Shown: positions 1 to 6,983 of the stretch, piece by piece
Layout of the letters: the number at the start of each line of letters is the position of its first letter
How positions within the stretch are numbered: position 1 is the stretch's first letter
Origin: Bacteroidales bacterium
GTDB lineage: Bacteria; Bacteroidota; Bacteroidia; Bacteroidales; UBA12481
Direction of reading: 5' to 3'
DNA: 12,230 nucleotides
Assembly: GCA_028707745.1 (NCBI GenBank)
Contig: JAQWAJ010000020.1
Coordinates: 1-12,230 of the forward strand
Program-made: the position numbers and the translations under genes
The notes under the pieces: generated by a model
What the model saw: only the letters and a program-made list of their open reading frames with translations
Databases searched by the model: none
Told to the model about the DNA's origin: nothing

Positions 1-251
1 TCAAACTGGGTATCTCATTGGTATCATTGAGCTTTATTATTGCGTTGATTTTAGTGATCCGATATATTGCGATGGGCCAGCAGGTGAGTGGATGGGTCAG
101 CCTGTTCCTGTCGGTTTGGATATTGGCCGGTATTATTATCATTATTTTGGGATTGCTCGGAACTTATATCGGAAAAATATTTGAAACGGTTAAAAACCGC
201 CCAACTTATATTATCAGGGAAACAGTAAAAAAAACTAAAAATGATCAATAG
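1..251 (+). CDS. Polyprenol-phosphate glycosyltransferase (GT2, DPM1/GtrB-like), 3' end only
   Basis: The reading frame is open from the left edge (first full codon at 3) to TAG at 249-251, so only about 83 C-terminal residues are present. They show two hydrophobic stretches, one ending near VIRYIAMG and one around VWILAGIIIIILGLLGTYIG, then the tail KNRPTYIIRET. This pattern of two membrane helices followed by a glycine-rich turn and a K-NRP-YI-RE tail is typical of bacterial DPM1-like GT2 enzymes (GtrB/ArnC class), which transfer a sugar from a nucleotide donor to undecaprenyl phosphate at the inner membrane. The catalytic GT-A domain lies outside the window, so the sugar is unknown. A TTG at 18 could be mistaken for a start, but the frame clearly continues upstream. 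The 3' end overlaps the next gene by 11 nt, which suggests co-translation. The family call is firm; the exact substrate is not. Confidence 0.8.
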   Translation, partial: KLGISLVSLSFIIALILVIRYIAMGQQVSGWVSLFLSVWILAGIIIIILGLLGTYIGKIFETVKNRPTYIIRETVKKTKNDQ

Positions 252-1119
252 GAAAACCTGCATAGTTTTTGGTGCCAGCGGGTATATCGGAAGTCATCTG
301 GTTTATTTTCTTAAAAATGACGGTTATGAGGTAAATGCCTGTGATATTCAGGGTACACCGAAGCGTGTAGATGTTACCGTTGCCGATGATTTTAAAAATA
401 TTGACTGGGATGTAAATTGTGTTTTTATGTTCGCCGGTCTCTCCGGAACATTTGCAGGATTCGATGATTACAGCAAGTATATTCACATCAATGAGATTGG
501 CCTGCTGAATGTATTAAATGAAATAAAAAAATCGGGTTTCAAGCCACGTGTTATATTTCCGTCTTCCCGTTTGGTTTATCAAGGTTCAGATACGGCGCTG
601 AAAGAAGATGATCCTAAAGAAGCGAAAACCATCTATGCAGTGAACAAAATTGCCTGTGAACACCTGTTGGAGATGTACCGGAATTCTTTTGATATTCCGT
701 ATGTGATTTACCGGATATGCGTTCCTTACGGAAATAACCTGGGTACAGATTATTCTTACGGCACCATGGGCTTTTTCCTGAATCAGGCTGTAGGAAAAGG
801 ACAGATCAATTTATACGGCGACGGATCTCTCCGCCGCACCTTTACTTCTGTTGAAGATATATGCCTGCAGATCCTGATGAGTTGCCAGGATGAGAAATCT
901 GTAAACCAGATATACAATACTGCCGGGGAGGAGTTTAGCCTGAAAGAGATTGCATCGCTGGTTGCCTCGAAATATGGGGCGCAGGTGACTTTTTCGGAAT
1001 GGCCAGATCGTGATCGGCGAATTGAATCGGGGCATACCGTTTTCGACTCCCGGAAATTCCTGAATGAGTTCGATTACAGGTTGAAAACCACCCTTATAAA
1101 CTGGTTGGCTGGCATATAG
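241..1119 (+). CDS. NAD-dependent epimerase/dehydratase (extended SDR family)
   Basis: This 292-residue soluble protein has the features of extended short-chain dehydrogenases acting on nucleotide sugars. The Rossmann glycine motif GASGYIG is at residues 11-17, an acidic residue (D35) ends the second beta strand as expected for NAD binding, serines 108-109 lie in PSSRLVY, and the catalytic Y132-x3-K136 pair is in IYAVNK. The segment PYGNN and the later YGDGSLRRTFTSVEDI match the C-terminal substrate-binding region of GalE/RfbB-like enzymes. The likely role is epimerisation, reduction or dehydration of an NDP-sugar for surface glycan synthesis, which fits the upstream lipid-linked glycosyltransferase that overlaps it by 11 nt. 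The ATG at 241 is the first start after the neighbour's coding end, and there is no obvious Shine-Dalgarno sequence. The specific reaction cannot be assigned from sequence alone. Confidence 0.88.
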   Translation: MINRKTCIVFGASGYIGSHLVYFLKNDGYEVNACDIQGTPKRVDVTVADDFKNIDWDVNCVFMFAGLSGTFAGFDDYSKYIHINEIGLLNVLNEIKKSGFKPRVIFPSSRLVYQGSDTALKEDDPKEAKTIYAVNKIACEHLLEMYRNSFDIPYVIYRICVPYGNNLGTDYSYGTMGFFLNQAVGKGQINLYGDGSLRRTFTSVEDICLQILMSCQDEKSVNQIYNTAGEEFSLKEIASLVASKYGAQVTFSEWPDRDRRIESGHTVFDSRKFLNEFDYRLKTTLINWLAGI

Positions 1120-1150
1120 CGGCTTTGCATTGGTCAAATAATTGCCGCTA
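1117..1150 (+). terminator. Hairpin overlapping the epimerase stop codon; possible weak terminator
   Basis: TAGCGGC at 1117-1123 is an exact reverse complement of GCCGCTA at 1144-1150. Inside it TTTG (1124-1127) can pair with CAAA (1135-1138), giving about 11 pairs with a 5-nt bulge on the 3' side and a 7-nt loop. The 5' arm begins with the epimerase stop codon. The downstream sequence is T-rich but has no immediate U run, so termination efficiency is uncertain. Its position between the sugar genes and an unrelated kinase supports a 3'-end role. Confidence 0.4.
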
Positions 1151-1171
1151 CCATAGGTTTTAATAAATTTT
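1142..1171 (+). promoter_or_regulatory. Candidate Bacteroidota-type promoter for the histidine kinase
   Basis: TTG at 1142-1144 is followed after 19 bp by TAAATTTT at 1164-1171, a 7 of 8 match to the -7 consensus TAnnTTTG. A second overlapping candidate is TTG at 1130-1132, 21 bp, then TAGGTTTT at 1154-1161. Either would give a leader of roughly 35-70 nt. The -33 part falls within the hairpin of the preceding gene. Such short AT-rich matches arise by chance, so confidence is low. Confidence 0.3.
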
Positions 1172-1238
1172 CCATCGTACATTTAACATATTAATTCAAT
1201 TGTAAACTACCTTGGAAAATCAAGATAATCAAACGGTT

Positions 1239-1967
1239 ATGGGCCAATCAAAGATTAATGATGCGACCTATCATTTTCCGAACTACCTGTCCGGTTTGTC
1301 GCATGATATTCGGACCCCTTTAAGTGCGATTATAGGTTTTTCAGATCTTTTGGCTGAACCCCGTGTATCACGTGCAGATCAAAGAAGCTATTGCCTGATG
1401 ATTGGCCGCAGTTCCCGCAAATTGCTCGAACTGATGTCGAATCTGATCGACCTGGCAAAGATGGAAACCAATAATCTCGAGCTTTTTTATAAATATGTAT
1501 ATCTCAAGGATTTTGCCGATGAGATGAAGTCGGAACTGAATGAAATGGTCAACCTGTATGAGAAAGGGTACCTGAAAATTTCATTTATTGCGCCCACAAA
1601 TCCTACAGCAAGCGTTTTTACTGATAAAACCAGATTATCGCAGATTGTAAGGATTTTGTTGGAGAACGGGATGAGATATACCAAACAGGGCGGCGTTACG
1701 ATGACGATCACACAGGACGTTCCTTTGACCTGCACGATTGAGATCAGGGATACCGGCTGTGGTATGGATGCAGATTCACTGGAACACCTGTTCGTGATGT
1801 TCCCCCCTCCGGAAACTCCGCTCGGACGAAAGATGAAGGCCCGTGGTATGAGCTTGTCGGTGGTGAAAAAGCTTTGTGACAGGTTAGGGATTACCATTGA
1901 GGTAAACAGTGTTTTGGGAGAAGGTACCGTGATGAGAATGGTTGTCCCGTTTAAGGAACCATTATAA
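1239..1967 (+). CDS. Small soluble sensor histidine kinase-like protein
   Basis: From the ATG at 1239 the product is 242 residues; a TTG at 1212 in the same frame would add nine, and neither has a Shine-Dalgarno sequence. A HisKA dimerisation/phosphoacceptor domain comes first, with H22 in GLSHDIRTPLSAIIGFSDLL, followed by a HATPase_c domain: N box around N143 (LLENGMRYT), G1 box DTGCGM at 171-176, and a terminal GEGT at 227-230. There is no membrane segment, PAS, GAF or receiver domain, so it is probably cytosolic and needs an input partner. The G2 box, normally GxGLGLS, reads ARGMSLS (201-207): two of the three usual glycines are replaced by Ala and Ser. ATP turnover may therefore be weak, and the protein may work as a phosphatase or scaffold. 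No response regulator gene lies in the window. It is convergent with smpB, 7 bp apart. Confidence 0.82.
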   Translation: MGQSKINDATYHFPNYLSGLSHDIRTPLSAIIGFSDLLAEPRVSRADQRSYCLMIGRSSRKLLELMSNLIDLAKMETNNLELFYKYVYLKDFADEMKSELNEMVNLYEKGYLKISFIAPTNPTASVFTDKTRLSQIVRILLENGMRYTKQGGVTMTITQDVPLTCTIEIRDTGCGMDADSLEHLFVMFPPPETPLGRKMKARGMSLSVVKKLCDRLGITIEVNSVLGEGTVMRMVVPFKEPL

Positions 1968-1974
1968 TTCCGCC

Positions 1975-2424
1975 CTATTTTTTCATGTGGCGCTCGATTT
2001 CGCGGGCTGTATCCTTTTTCTTCAGATCTTCACGCTTATCATGAATAGCTTTACCGCGAGCCAGGCCGATTTCCAGCTTAGCCAGACCGCCGTCTGTCAC
2101 GAAAAGCTCAATCGTGACAATCGTAAATCCTTTCTCTTTTACTTTTCGTTCCAGTTTCCTCAACTCATTGCGCGTAAGCAAAAGTTTCCTGTCGCGCTTG
2201 GGAATGTGGTTGTTGTAGGTCCCGAAACTGTACTCCGAAATCTGCAATCCTCTGGCATACAGTTCCCCATTGAGAAATGTGCACCAGGAGTCCGATAAGC
2301 TGGCCTTCCCCTGACGGATCGATTTAATCTCGGTTCCGTAGAGGACAATTCCGGCAGTGAATTTTTCAAGGATCTCATATTCCCTGTACACCTGCTTGTT
2401 GGCTATGCTGATCTTGTTGGACAT
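1975..2424 (-). CDS. smpB: SsrA-binding protein SmpB
   Basis: SmpB binds transfer-messenger RNA and delivers it to stalled ribosomes for trans-translation. Recognisable SmpB blocks in order are the N-terminal NKQVYREYEILEKF, the GTEIKSIRQGKASLSDS block, the NGELYARGLQISEY strand, YNNHIPKRDRKLLL, and the basic C-terminal tail from GLARGKAIHDKRED to ERHMKK, which enters the ribosome decoding centre. I chose the ATG at 2424 (149 residues, normal for the family). The frame stays open upstream to possible starts at 2466 and 2484, but these add 14-20 non-conserved residues, and the 2466 start would overlap the first codon of divergent miaA. A good -7 element 18 bp upstream also fits the 2424 start. 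It lies tail-to-tail with the histidine kinase. No ssrA gene is visible in the window. Confidence 0.95.
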   Translation of the reverse strand: MSNKISIANKQVYREYEILEKFTAGIVLYGTEIKSIRQGKASLSDSWCTFLNGELYARGLQISEYSFGTYNNHIPKRDRKLLLTRNELRKLERKVKEKGFTIVTIELFVTDGGLAKLEIGLARGKAIHDKREDLKKKDTAREIERHMKK

Positions 2425-2441
2425 GCTGTATTTGTTGGGCA

Positions 2442-2458
2442 CAAAAGTAGTACTTTTA
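2442..2458. promoter_or_regulatory. Palindromic divergent -7 elements between smpB and miaA
   Basis: AAAAGTA (2443-2449), G, TACTTTT (2451-2457) is a perfect 7-bp inverted repeat around one base. On the minus strand it reads TACTTTTG (2449 to 2442), an exact match to TAnnTTTG pointing at smpB. On the plus strand it reads TACTTTTA (2451-2458), a 7 of 8 match pointing at miaA. Predicted transcript starts would leave about 12 nt before smpB and almost no leader for miaA. A clear -33 TTG at standard spacing is not seen on the minus strand. Alternatively the palindrome is an operator. Confidence 0.45.
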
Positions 2459-2464
2459 TTGCTC

Positions 2465-3424
2465 ATGAAAACTGCTGATTCCAAGGTTCCTGATTTGTTG
2501 GCTATTGTGGGCCATACTGCTGCCGGAAAAACTACGCTGGCGGCACATCTGGCCTTGCGGCTGAACGGGGAGGTGATCAGTGCCGATTCCCGTCAGGTTT
2601 ATCGGGGTATGGATATCGGAACCGGCAAGGATCTGTCGGATTACCGGATCGGAGATGTTCAGGTTAGCTATCACCTGATCGACCTGGTAAACGCCGGGGA
2701 GAAATACTCCCTGTTCGATTTTTGCAGGGATTTCAGGAAATCTTATACAGATATCCGGAGCCGTGGCAAGCTTCCCATTCTCTGTGGCGGAACCGGACTC
2801 TACACCGAATCTGTTCTGCGGAAATATCAGCTGACCGAAGTACCGCAGGATGATGTTTTCAGGAAAAGCATCGGAGATCAATCTGATGAAGAGCTCATCA
2901 AACAGCTGAAATCCTATGGTCCTCTTCACAATCAGTCGGATACAACTGACCGCCACCGCCTGATCAGGGCTCTTGAAATTGCCCGGGCAACGCATCATGC
3001 GGATCGTGCACAAGATCCGGAACCTCAGATTAATGCTAAAATTTTTGCAATCCGTTATGAACCGGAGATCCGTCGTGAGCGAATCACTTCCCGGTTAACC
3101 GAGAGGCTGGAGAACGGGATGATTGAAGAGGTGAAATTGCTTCTGAAAACCGTTAACCCGGAAGATCTGATATATTATGGACTGGAATACAAATTCCTGA
3201 CCCAATACTGCATTGGTGAGATTACCTGGGATCTGATGTTCACGCAGCTGAACACGGCCATCCATCAGTTTGCCAAACGCCAGATGACCTGGTTTCGCGG
3301 CATGGAACGACGGGGAATTGAAATCAATTGGATCCCCGGGGAACTGCCGCTGGAAGAAAAAATTGAATTTGTGATGGAACGATTTCAGGGCAAGAAGGCA
3401 GAAAGGCAAGAAGGCAAGAAGTGA
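2465..3424 (+). CDS. miaA: tRNA dimethylallyltransferase MiaA
   Basis: MiaA transfers a dimethylallyl group from DMAPP to N6 of A37 in tRNAs reading UNN codons, the first step to i6A/ms2i6A. From the ATG at 2465 the protein has 319 residues, the usual length. The P-loop GHTAAGKT is at 16-23, DSRQVYRGMDIGTGKD begins at 41, YHLID is near 69-73, GGTGLY is at 108-113, and the tRNA/DMAPP-binding KRQMTWFRG begins at 271. It differs from well-studied MiaA proteins at several family positions: GHT for GPT in the P-loop, GTGK for GTAK, YHLID for HHLID, and YYGLEYKF where most have IGYKE. From memory this is the variant common in Bacteroidota, so activity is likely. The frame is open upstream to a TTG at 2357, but those residues overlap smpB on the other strand and lack family similarity. 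The C-terminus is encoded by an 8-bp tandem repeat. It is convergent with the LOG gene, 2 bp away. Confidence 0.92.
   Translation: MKTADSKVPDLLAIVGHTAAGKTTLAAHLALRLNGEVISADSRQVYRGMDIGTGKDLSDYRIGDVQVSYHLIDLVNAGEKYSLFDFCRDFRKSYTDIRSRGKLPILCGGTGLYTESVLRKYQLTEVPQDDVFRKSIGDQSDEELIKQLKSYGPLHNQSDTTDRHRLIRALEIARATHHADRAQDPEPQINAKIFAIRYEPEIRRERITSRLTERLENGMIEEVKLLLKTVNPEDLIYYGLEYKFLTQYCIGEITWDLMFTQLNTAIHQFAKRQMTWFRGMERRGIEINWIPGELPLEEKIEFVMERFQGKKAERQEGKK
3389..3420 (+). repeat. Four 8-bp tandem units (GGCAAGAA) at the 3' end of miaA
   Basis: Units are GGCAAGAA (3389-3396), GGCAGAAA (3397-3404), GGCAAGAA (3405-3412) and GGCAAGAA (3413-3420), immediately followed by GTGA that supplies the stop codon at 3422-3424. 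The second unit has a local rearrangement relative to the other three. Eight is not a multiple of three, so gain or loss of a unit would change the miaA C-terminus and move its stop. The array encodes the low-complexity tail GKKAERQEGKK. Confidence 0.85.
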
Positions 3425-3426
3425 GA

Positions 3427-4134
3427 TTAAAAGTTCGGGCTTAGCAGATATTGCGCATAGAAATCGTCGATCACCTTGACAGCCTCTTCCGGGGTGTCAA
3501 CAAGATGGAAGAGATCAAAATCGGTTACGGTAACATTATGTTCGCGTGAATGCATAACCTCCTTGATCCATTTGATCAATCCGCCCCAGTATTCCTTGCT
3601 GACCATCACAATCGGGAAGCGGCCGATTTTACCGGTCTGTATCAGAGTCAATGCCTCAAACATTTCATCAAAGGTTCCGAATCCGCCGGGAAGTACGATG
3701 AATCCCTGTGAATACCTCATGAACATGGTTTTACGGACAAAAAAGTAATCGAAATGCATCAGTTTATCAGAATCAACATAAGGATTATGGTTCTGCTCAT
3801 GCGGAAGATCGATATTCATACCGATCGATTTTCCTCTGCCTCTTTGAGCTCCTTTATTAGCAGCCTCCATAATTCCGGGTCCGCCTCCGGTAATCACACC
3901 GTAACCAAGTTGTGTCAGACGATAACCGATCTCTTCAGCCTGGATGTAATACTTATTGTCAGGCTGCGTACGGGCCGAACCAAACACGGCCACGCTGGGG
4001 CCCAACCGGCCCAGTTTTTCAAAACCGTTCACAAACTCGGCCATGACTTTAAATATCTGCCAGGAGTTCTCTGTTTTTAATTCGTTCCAGGATTTAGTTT
4101 TAAAGGCATCCCGGATCATATCGTCTTGATTCAT
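3427..4134 (-). CDS. LOG-family (TIGR00730) nucleotide 5'-monophosphate phosphoribohydrolase
   Basis: LOG-family enzymes hydrolyse the N-glycosidic bond of nucleoside 5'-monophosphates, releasing the free base; plant members activate cytokinins. This 235-residue protein has the nucleotide-binding GGGPGIMEAANKG at 83-95 and the signature PGGFGTFDE at 149-157, whose final Glu is catalytic, with R134 in FFVRKTMF as the expected partner. About 45 N-terminal residues precede the Rossmann core (VAVFGSART at 48-56). That extension and segments such as NPYVDSDKLMHF, FEALTLIQTGK and KEYWGGL resemble the longer 'type II' LOG group of actinobacteria and Bacteroidota. It is the last gene of the lpdA-uvrA-LOG run, starting 1 nt after the uvrA stop, and it faces miaA tail-to-tail. 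Old annotations of such proteins as lysine decarboxylases are unsupported. The physiological substrate (cytokinin-type AMP or ordinary purine/pyrimidine monophosphate) is unknown. Confidence 0.88.
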   Translation of the reverse strand: MNQDDMIRDAFKTKSWNELKTENSWQIFKVMAEFVNGFEKLGRLGPSVAVFGSARTQPDNKYYIQAEEIGYRLTQLGYGVITGGGPGIMEAANKGAQRGRGKSIGMNIDLPHEQNHNPYVDSDKLMHFDYFFVRKTMFMRYSQGFIVLPGGFGTFDEMFEALTLIQTGKIGRFPIVMVSKEYWGGLIKWIKEVMHSREHNVTVTDFDLFHLVDTPEEAVKVIDDFYAQYLLSPNF

Positions 4135-4135
4135 C

Positions 4136-6979
4136 TTAACTTCTTTGATTTGATTGCGAAATTAGCACTTCTTTTAGAAACCTGCCGGTATAGGAATGAT
4201 TGTTCTGTATAATTTCCTCTGGTGTACCGGCAACAACAATATTGCCACCTGAAACTCCCCCTTCGGGCCCCAGGTCAATGATATAATCCGCTACTTTGAT
4301 TACTTCCATGTTGTGTTCGATGACCACCACCGTATTGCCTTTTTCCACCAAACGGTTCAGAACGCCCAGCAAAACCCGGATATCTTCGAAATGTAAGCCC
4401 GTGGTAGGTTCATCCAATATGTATAAAGTGTGCCCGGTGTCTTTCTTGGCCAGCTCACTGGCCAGCTTAACACGTTGCGATTCACCGCCTGAAAGGGTGG
4501 TGGACGATTGGCCGAGTGTGATATATCCCAATCCGACCTCATTCAGGGTACGCAATGCCCTCACGATCGTCGGGGTGTTTTCAAAAAAATCGATCGACTG
4601 GCTGATGGTCATATCCAGAATATCCGAGATGGATTTCCCTTTATACCTGACTTCCAGGGTTTCGCGGTTGTATCTTTTCCCGTTGCATGCTTCACAATTG
4701 ACATATACATCGGGAAGAAAATTCATTTCAATGGTTTTTACCCCTGCGCCCTGGCAGGTCTCGCAGCGCCCCCCTTTGACATTGAAAGAGAATCTTCCGG
4801 GCTGATATCCCCTGACCTGCGATTCCGGCAGCTTTGACAGTAGATTCCTGATTTCAGAGAAAACCCCGGTATAGGTTGCCGGATTCGATCGGGGTGTACG
4901 GCCGATCGGCGACTGGTCAACAACAATCACCTTGTCAATCAGTTCGATACCGGTTACCGACTCATACGGTAGCGGGTCCTGCACCGAACGATAAAATGCC
5001 TGGCTCAGGATAGGGTATAGGGTTTCATTGATCAGTGTTGACTTTCCACTCCCCGAAACGCCCGTAATGCAGATAAACTGCCCGAGCGGTAAACTGATAT
5101 CGACATTCTTGAGATTATGTCCCTTGGCCCCTTTAAGGATCAGATACTTGCCGTCAGACACTCTTCTTTTTGCCGGAATCTCTATCCTTTTTTCACCTCT
5201 CAGGTAAGCCCCGGTAAGCGTTTTTGCCTGAATAATTTCATCCGGAGTCCCTGAAGCTACAACCAATCCGCCGTGCCGGCCTGCATGAGGTCCCATATCG
5301 ATCACATAATCAGCCGAAAGCATCATATCTTCGTCGTGTTCGACTACCACGACCGAATTTCCGAGATCGCGCAGCTGCTTTAAAGCGTCGATCAGCTGCA
5401 GATTATCGCGATGGTGTAAACCGATACTGGGTTCATCCAGAATATACAGCACGTTAACCAGTTGCGATCCGATTTGTGTTGCCAGGCGAATCCGCTGGCC
5501 CTCACCACCTGACAGACTGCGTGTTGCGCGGTTCATCGACAGGTAGTTCAAACCCACATCCAGCAAAAACCGGAGCCTCGACCGGATCTCTTTCAGCACA
5601 TCTCTGGCGATCTGTTGCTGGGTATTTGACATTCTGGATTCGATTCCTTCTAACCAGTTCAGCAATTGAGAAATGTCCATATCGGCGAGCTCGGCAATGT
5701 TTTTGCCGTCGATCCTGAAAAACCGGGATTCTTTTCGGAGCCGGGTGCCTTCGCAATCCGGGCATGAAGCGGTCCGGATAAACTGATCGGCCCATTTTTG
5801 GGCTTTCTTTGAAGTCGATTCATCTTTTTGCTGTCCGATATAGGTTAAAATACCTTCGAAACTCAGGAAGTAGTTGGAAGATAGCCCGAGAGGAGTGTTT
5901 TCGAGCTTAAAGGTTTCGTCAGATCCGAACAGGATAATCTGAAGTGCCTCTTCGGGCAGGTCACGAATCGGATCATCGAGTTTGAATCCGTATTTTCTGG
6001 CAATGGCTTCCAGTTGCCAGAAAATCATGCTTTGCCGGAATTTGCCGAGCGGAATAATTCCTCCGTCCTTAATACTGATTGTATCATCCGGAATGATCTT
6101 GCTGTTGTCGATTTCCTGGATAAAGCCCAGTCCCTTGCAAACCGGGCAGGCTCCCTGCGGACTGTTGAAAGAGAAATTGTTTGGGGCCGGCTCATCATAG
6201 GATATGCCGGTTGTCGGGCACATCAGATGGCGACTGAAGAAAGTGGGTTTTTCTCCGGAAAAACCGGTGATCAGAATCACTCCTTTGCCCTCTTTCATTG
6301 CGGTCTGGATCGAATCTTTCATTCTTTTTATCTGATCCTCACCGGCTACCAGGCGGTCAATAACCACCTCAATGCTATGCGTCTTATAACGATCGAGCTT
6401 CATACCGGCTGTCAGCTCCTTGATGGCTCCGTCAATACGTGCATAGATGTACCCTCTTTTCCGGATCTGCTCGAAAAGCTCCTTGTAATGCCCCTTTCTG
6501 GATTTAATCAGTGGAGACAGGATCAGGATTTTTTCACCGGAATATTTTTCGATGATTCTCGAAAGGATCTGATCGTCGGTATAACGGACCATCTTTTCCC
6601 CCGTTTCGTATGAAAAAGCTTCGGATGCCCGAGCATATAACAGTCTGAAAAAATCATAGATTTCAGTGGTGGTCCCTACCGTACTTCGCGGATTCTTGCT
6701 GGTTGTTTTTTGCTCAATGGAAATAACCGGACTGAGTCCGGTGATCTGGTCGACATCGGGCCGCTCCATGCTCCCGAGAAACTGGCGGGCATAGGCTGAA
6801 AAGGTTTCCATGTATCTGCGCTGCCCTTCGGCGTATATCGTGTCGAAAGCCAATGACGATTTTCCACTCCCGCTCAAACCGGTAATGACCGTCAGCTTAT
6901 GCCGGGGAATCTTTACATCGATATTACGAAGATTGTGTACCCGCGCACCGGTAACTTCAATAAACTCGTCTCCTGTCAT
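4136..6979 (-). CDS. uvrA: Excinuclease ABC subunit A (UvrA)
   Basis: UvrA is the damage-recognition ATPase of nucleotide excision repair; it dimerises and loads UvrB on lesions. The 947-residue protein carries two ABC modules: Walker [10 protein letters not shown] (34-42), signature LSGGEGQR (489-496) and Walker [13 protein letters not shown] (512-523); then GVSGSGKST (640-648), LSGGESQR (829-836) and [12 protein letters not shown] (853-864). The second zinc module is intact (CETC at 739-742, CEAC at 762-765). The first has CPTT at 254-257 where most UvrAs have CxxC, though CPVC at 278-281 remains. A CPDC pair sits at 406-409. I start at the ATG at 6979, which lies 4 nt beyond the lpdA stop; an earlier ATG at 7006 adds nine residues that overlap lpdA. 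The UvrB-binding region around [15 protein letters not shown] is present. It is the middle gene of a tight minus-strand operon. Confidence 0.96.
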   Translation of the reverse strand: MTGDEFIEVTGARVHNLRNIDVKIPRHKLTVITGLSGSGKSSLAFDTIYAEGQRRYMETFSAYARQFLGSMERPDVDQITGLSPVISIEQKTTSKNPRSTVGTTTEIYDFFRLLYARASEAFSYETGEKMVRYTDDQILSRIIEKYSGEKILILSPLIKSRKGHYKELFEQIRKRGYIYARIDGAIKELTAGMKLDRYKTHSIEVVIDRLVAGEDQIKRMKDSIQTAMKEGKGVILITGFSGEKPTFFSRHLMCPTTGISYDEPAPNNFSFNSPQGACPVCKGLGFIQEIDNSKIIPDDTISIKDGGIIPLGKFRQSMIFWQLEAIARKYGFKLDDPIRDLPEEALQIILFGSDETFKLENTPLGLSSNYFLSFEGILTYIGQQKDESTSKKAQKWADQFIRTASCPDCEGTRLRKESRFFRIDGKNIAELADMDISQLLNWLEGIESRMSNTQQQIARDVLKEIRSRLRFLLDVGLNYLSMNRATRSLSGGEGQRIRLATQIGSQLVNVLYILDEPSIGLHHRDNLQLIDALKQLRDLGNSVVVVEHDEDMMLSADYVIDMGPHAGRHGGLVVASGTPDEIIQAKTLTGAYLRGEKRIEIPAKRRVSDGKYLILKGAKGHNLKNVDISLPLGQFICITGVSGSGKSTLINETLYPILSQAFYRSVQDPLPYESVTGIELIDKVIVVDQSPIGRTPRSNPATYTGVFSEIRNLLSKLPESQVRGYQPGRFSFNVKGGRCETCQGAGVKTIEMNFLPDVYVNCEACNGKRYNRETLEVRYKGKSISDILDMTISQSIDFFENTPTIVRALRTLNEVGLGYITLGQSSTTLSGGESQRVKLASELAKKDTGHTLYILDEPTTGLHFEDIRVLLGVLNRLVEKGNTVVVIEHNMEVIKVADYIIDLGPEGGVSGGNIVVAGTPEEIIQNNHSYTGRFLKEVLISQSNQRS

Positions 6980-6983
6980 GTTT

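Noticed and set aside
1955..1982. Possible terminator between the kinase and smpB (GGAA/TTCC stem then a T run)
   Set aside because: Only four base pairs, and the T run does not follow the stem directly.
2357..2464. 36-residue hydrophobic N-terminal extension of MiaA from a TTG start
   Set aside because: It overlaps smpB coding sequence and its promoter, uses a rare start and has no counterpart in the family; the ATG at 2465 gives the standard length.
2425..2484. Longer SmpB from ATG at 2466 or 2484
   Set aside because: The added residues are not conserved, the starts lie upstream of the best -7 element, and they would overlap the miaA coding start.
2456..3013. 185-codon minus-strand frame inside miaA
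   Set aside because: Antisense to conserved MiaA motifs and no protein-like features.
6014..6613. 199-codon open frame on the plus strand inside uvrA
   Set aside because: It is antisense to a highly conserved UvrA region, with no recognisable domain; it is a shadow of the real gene.
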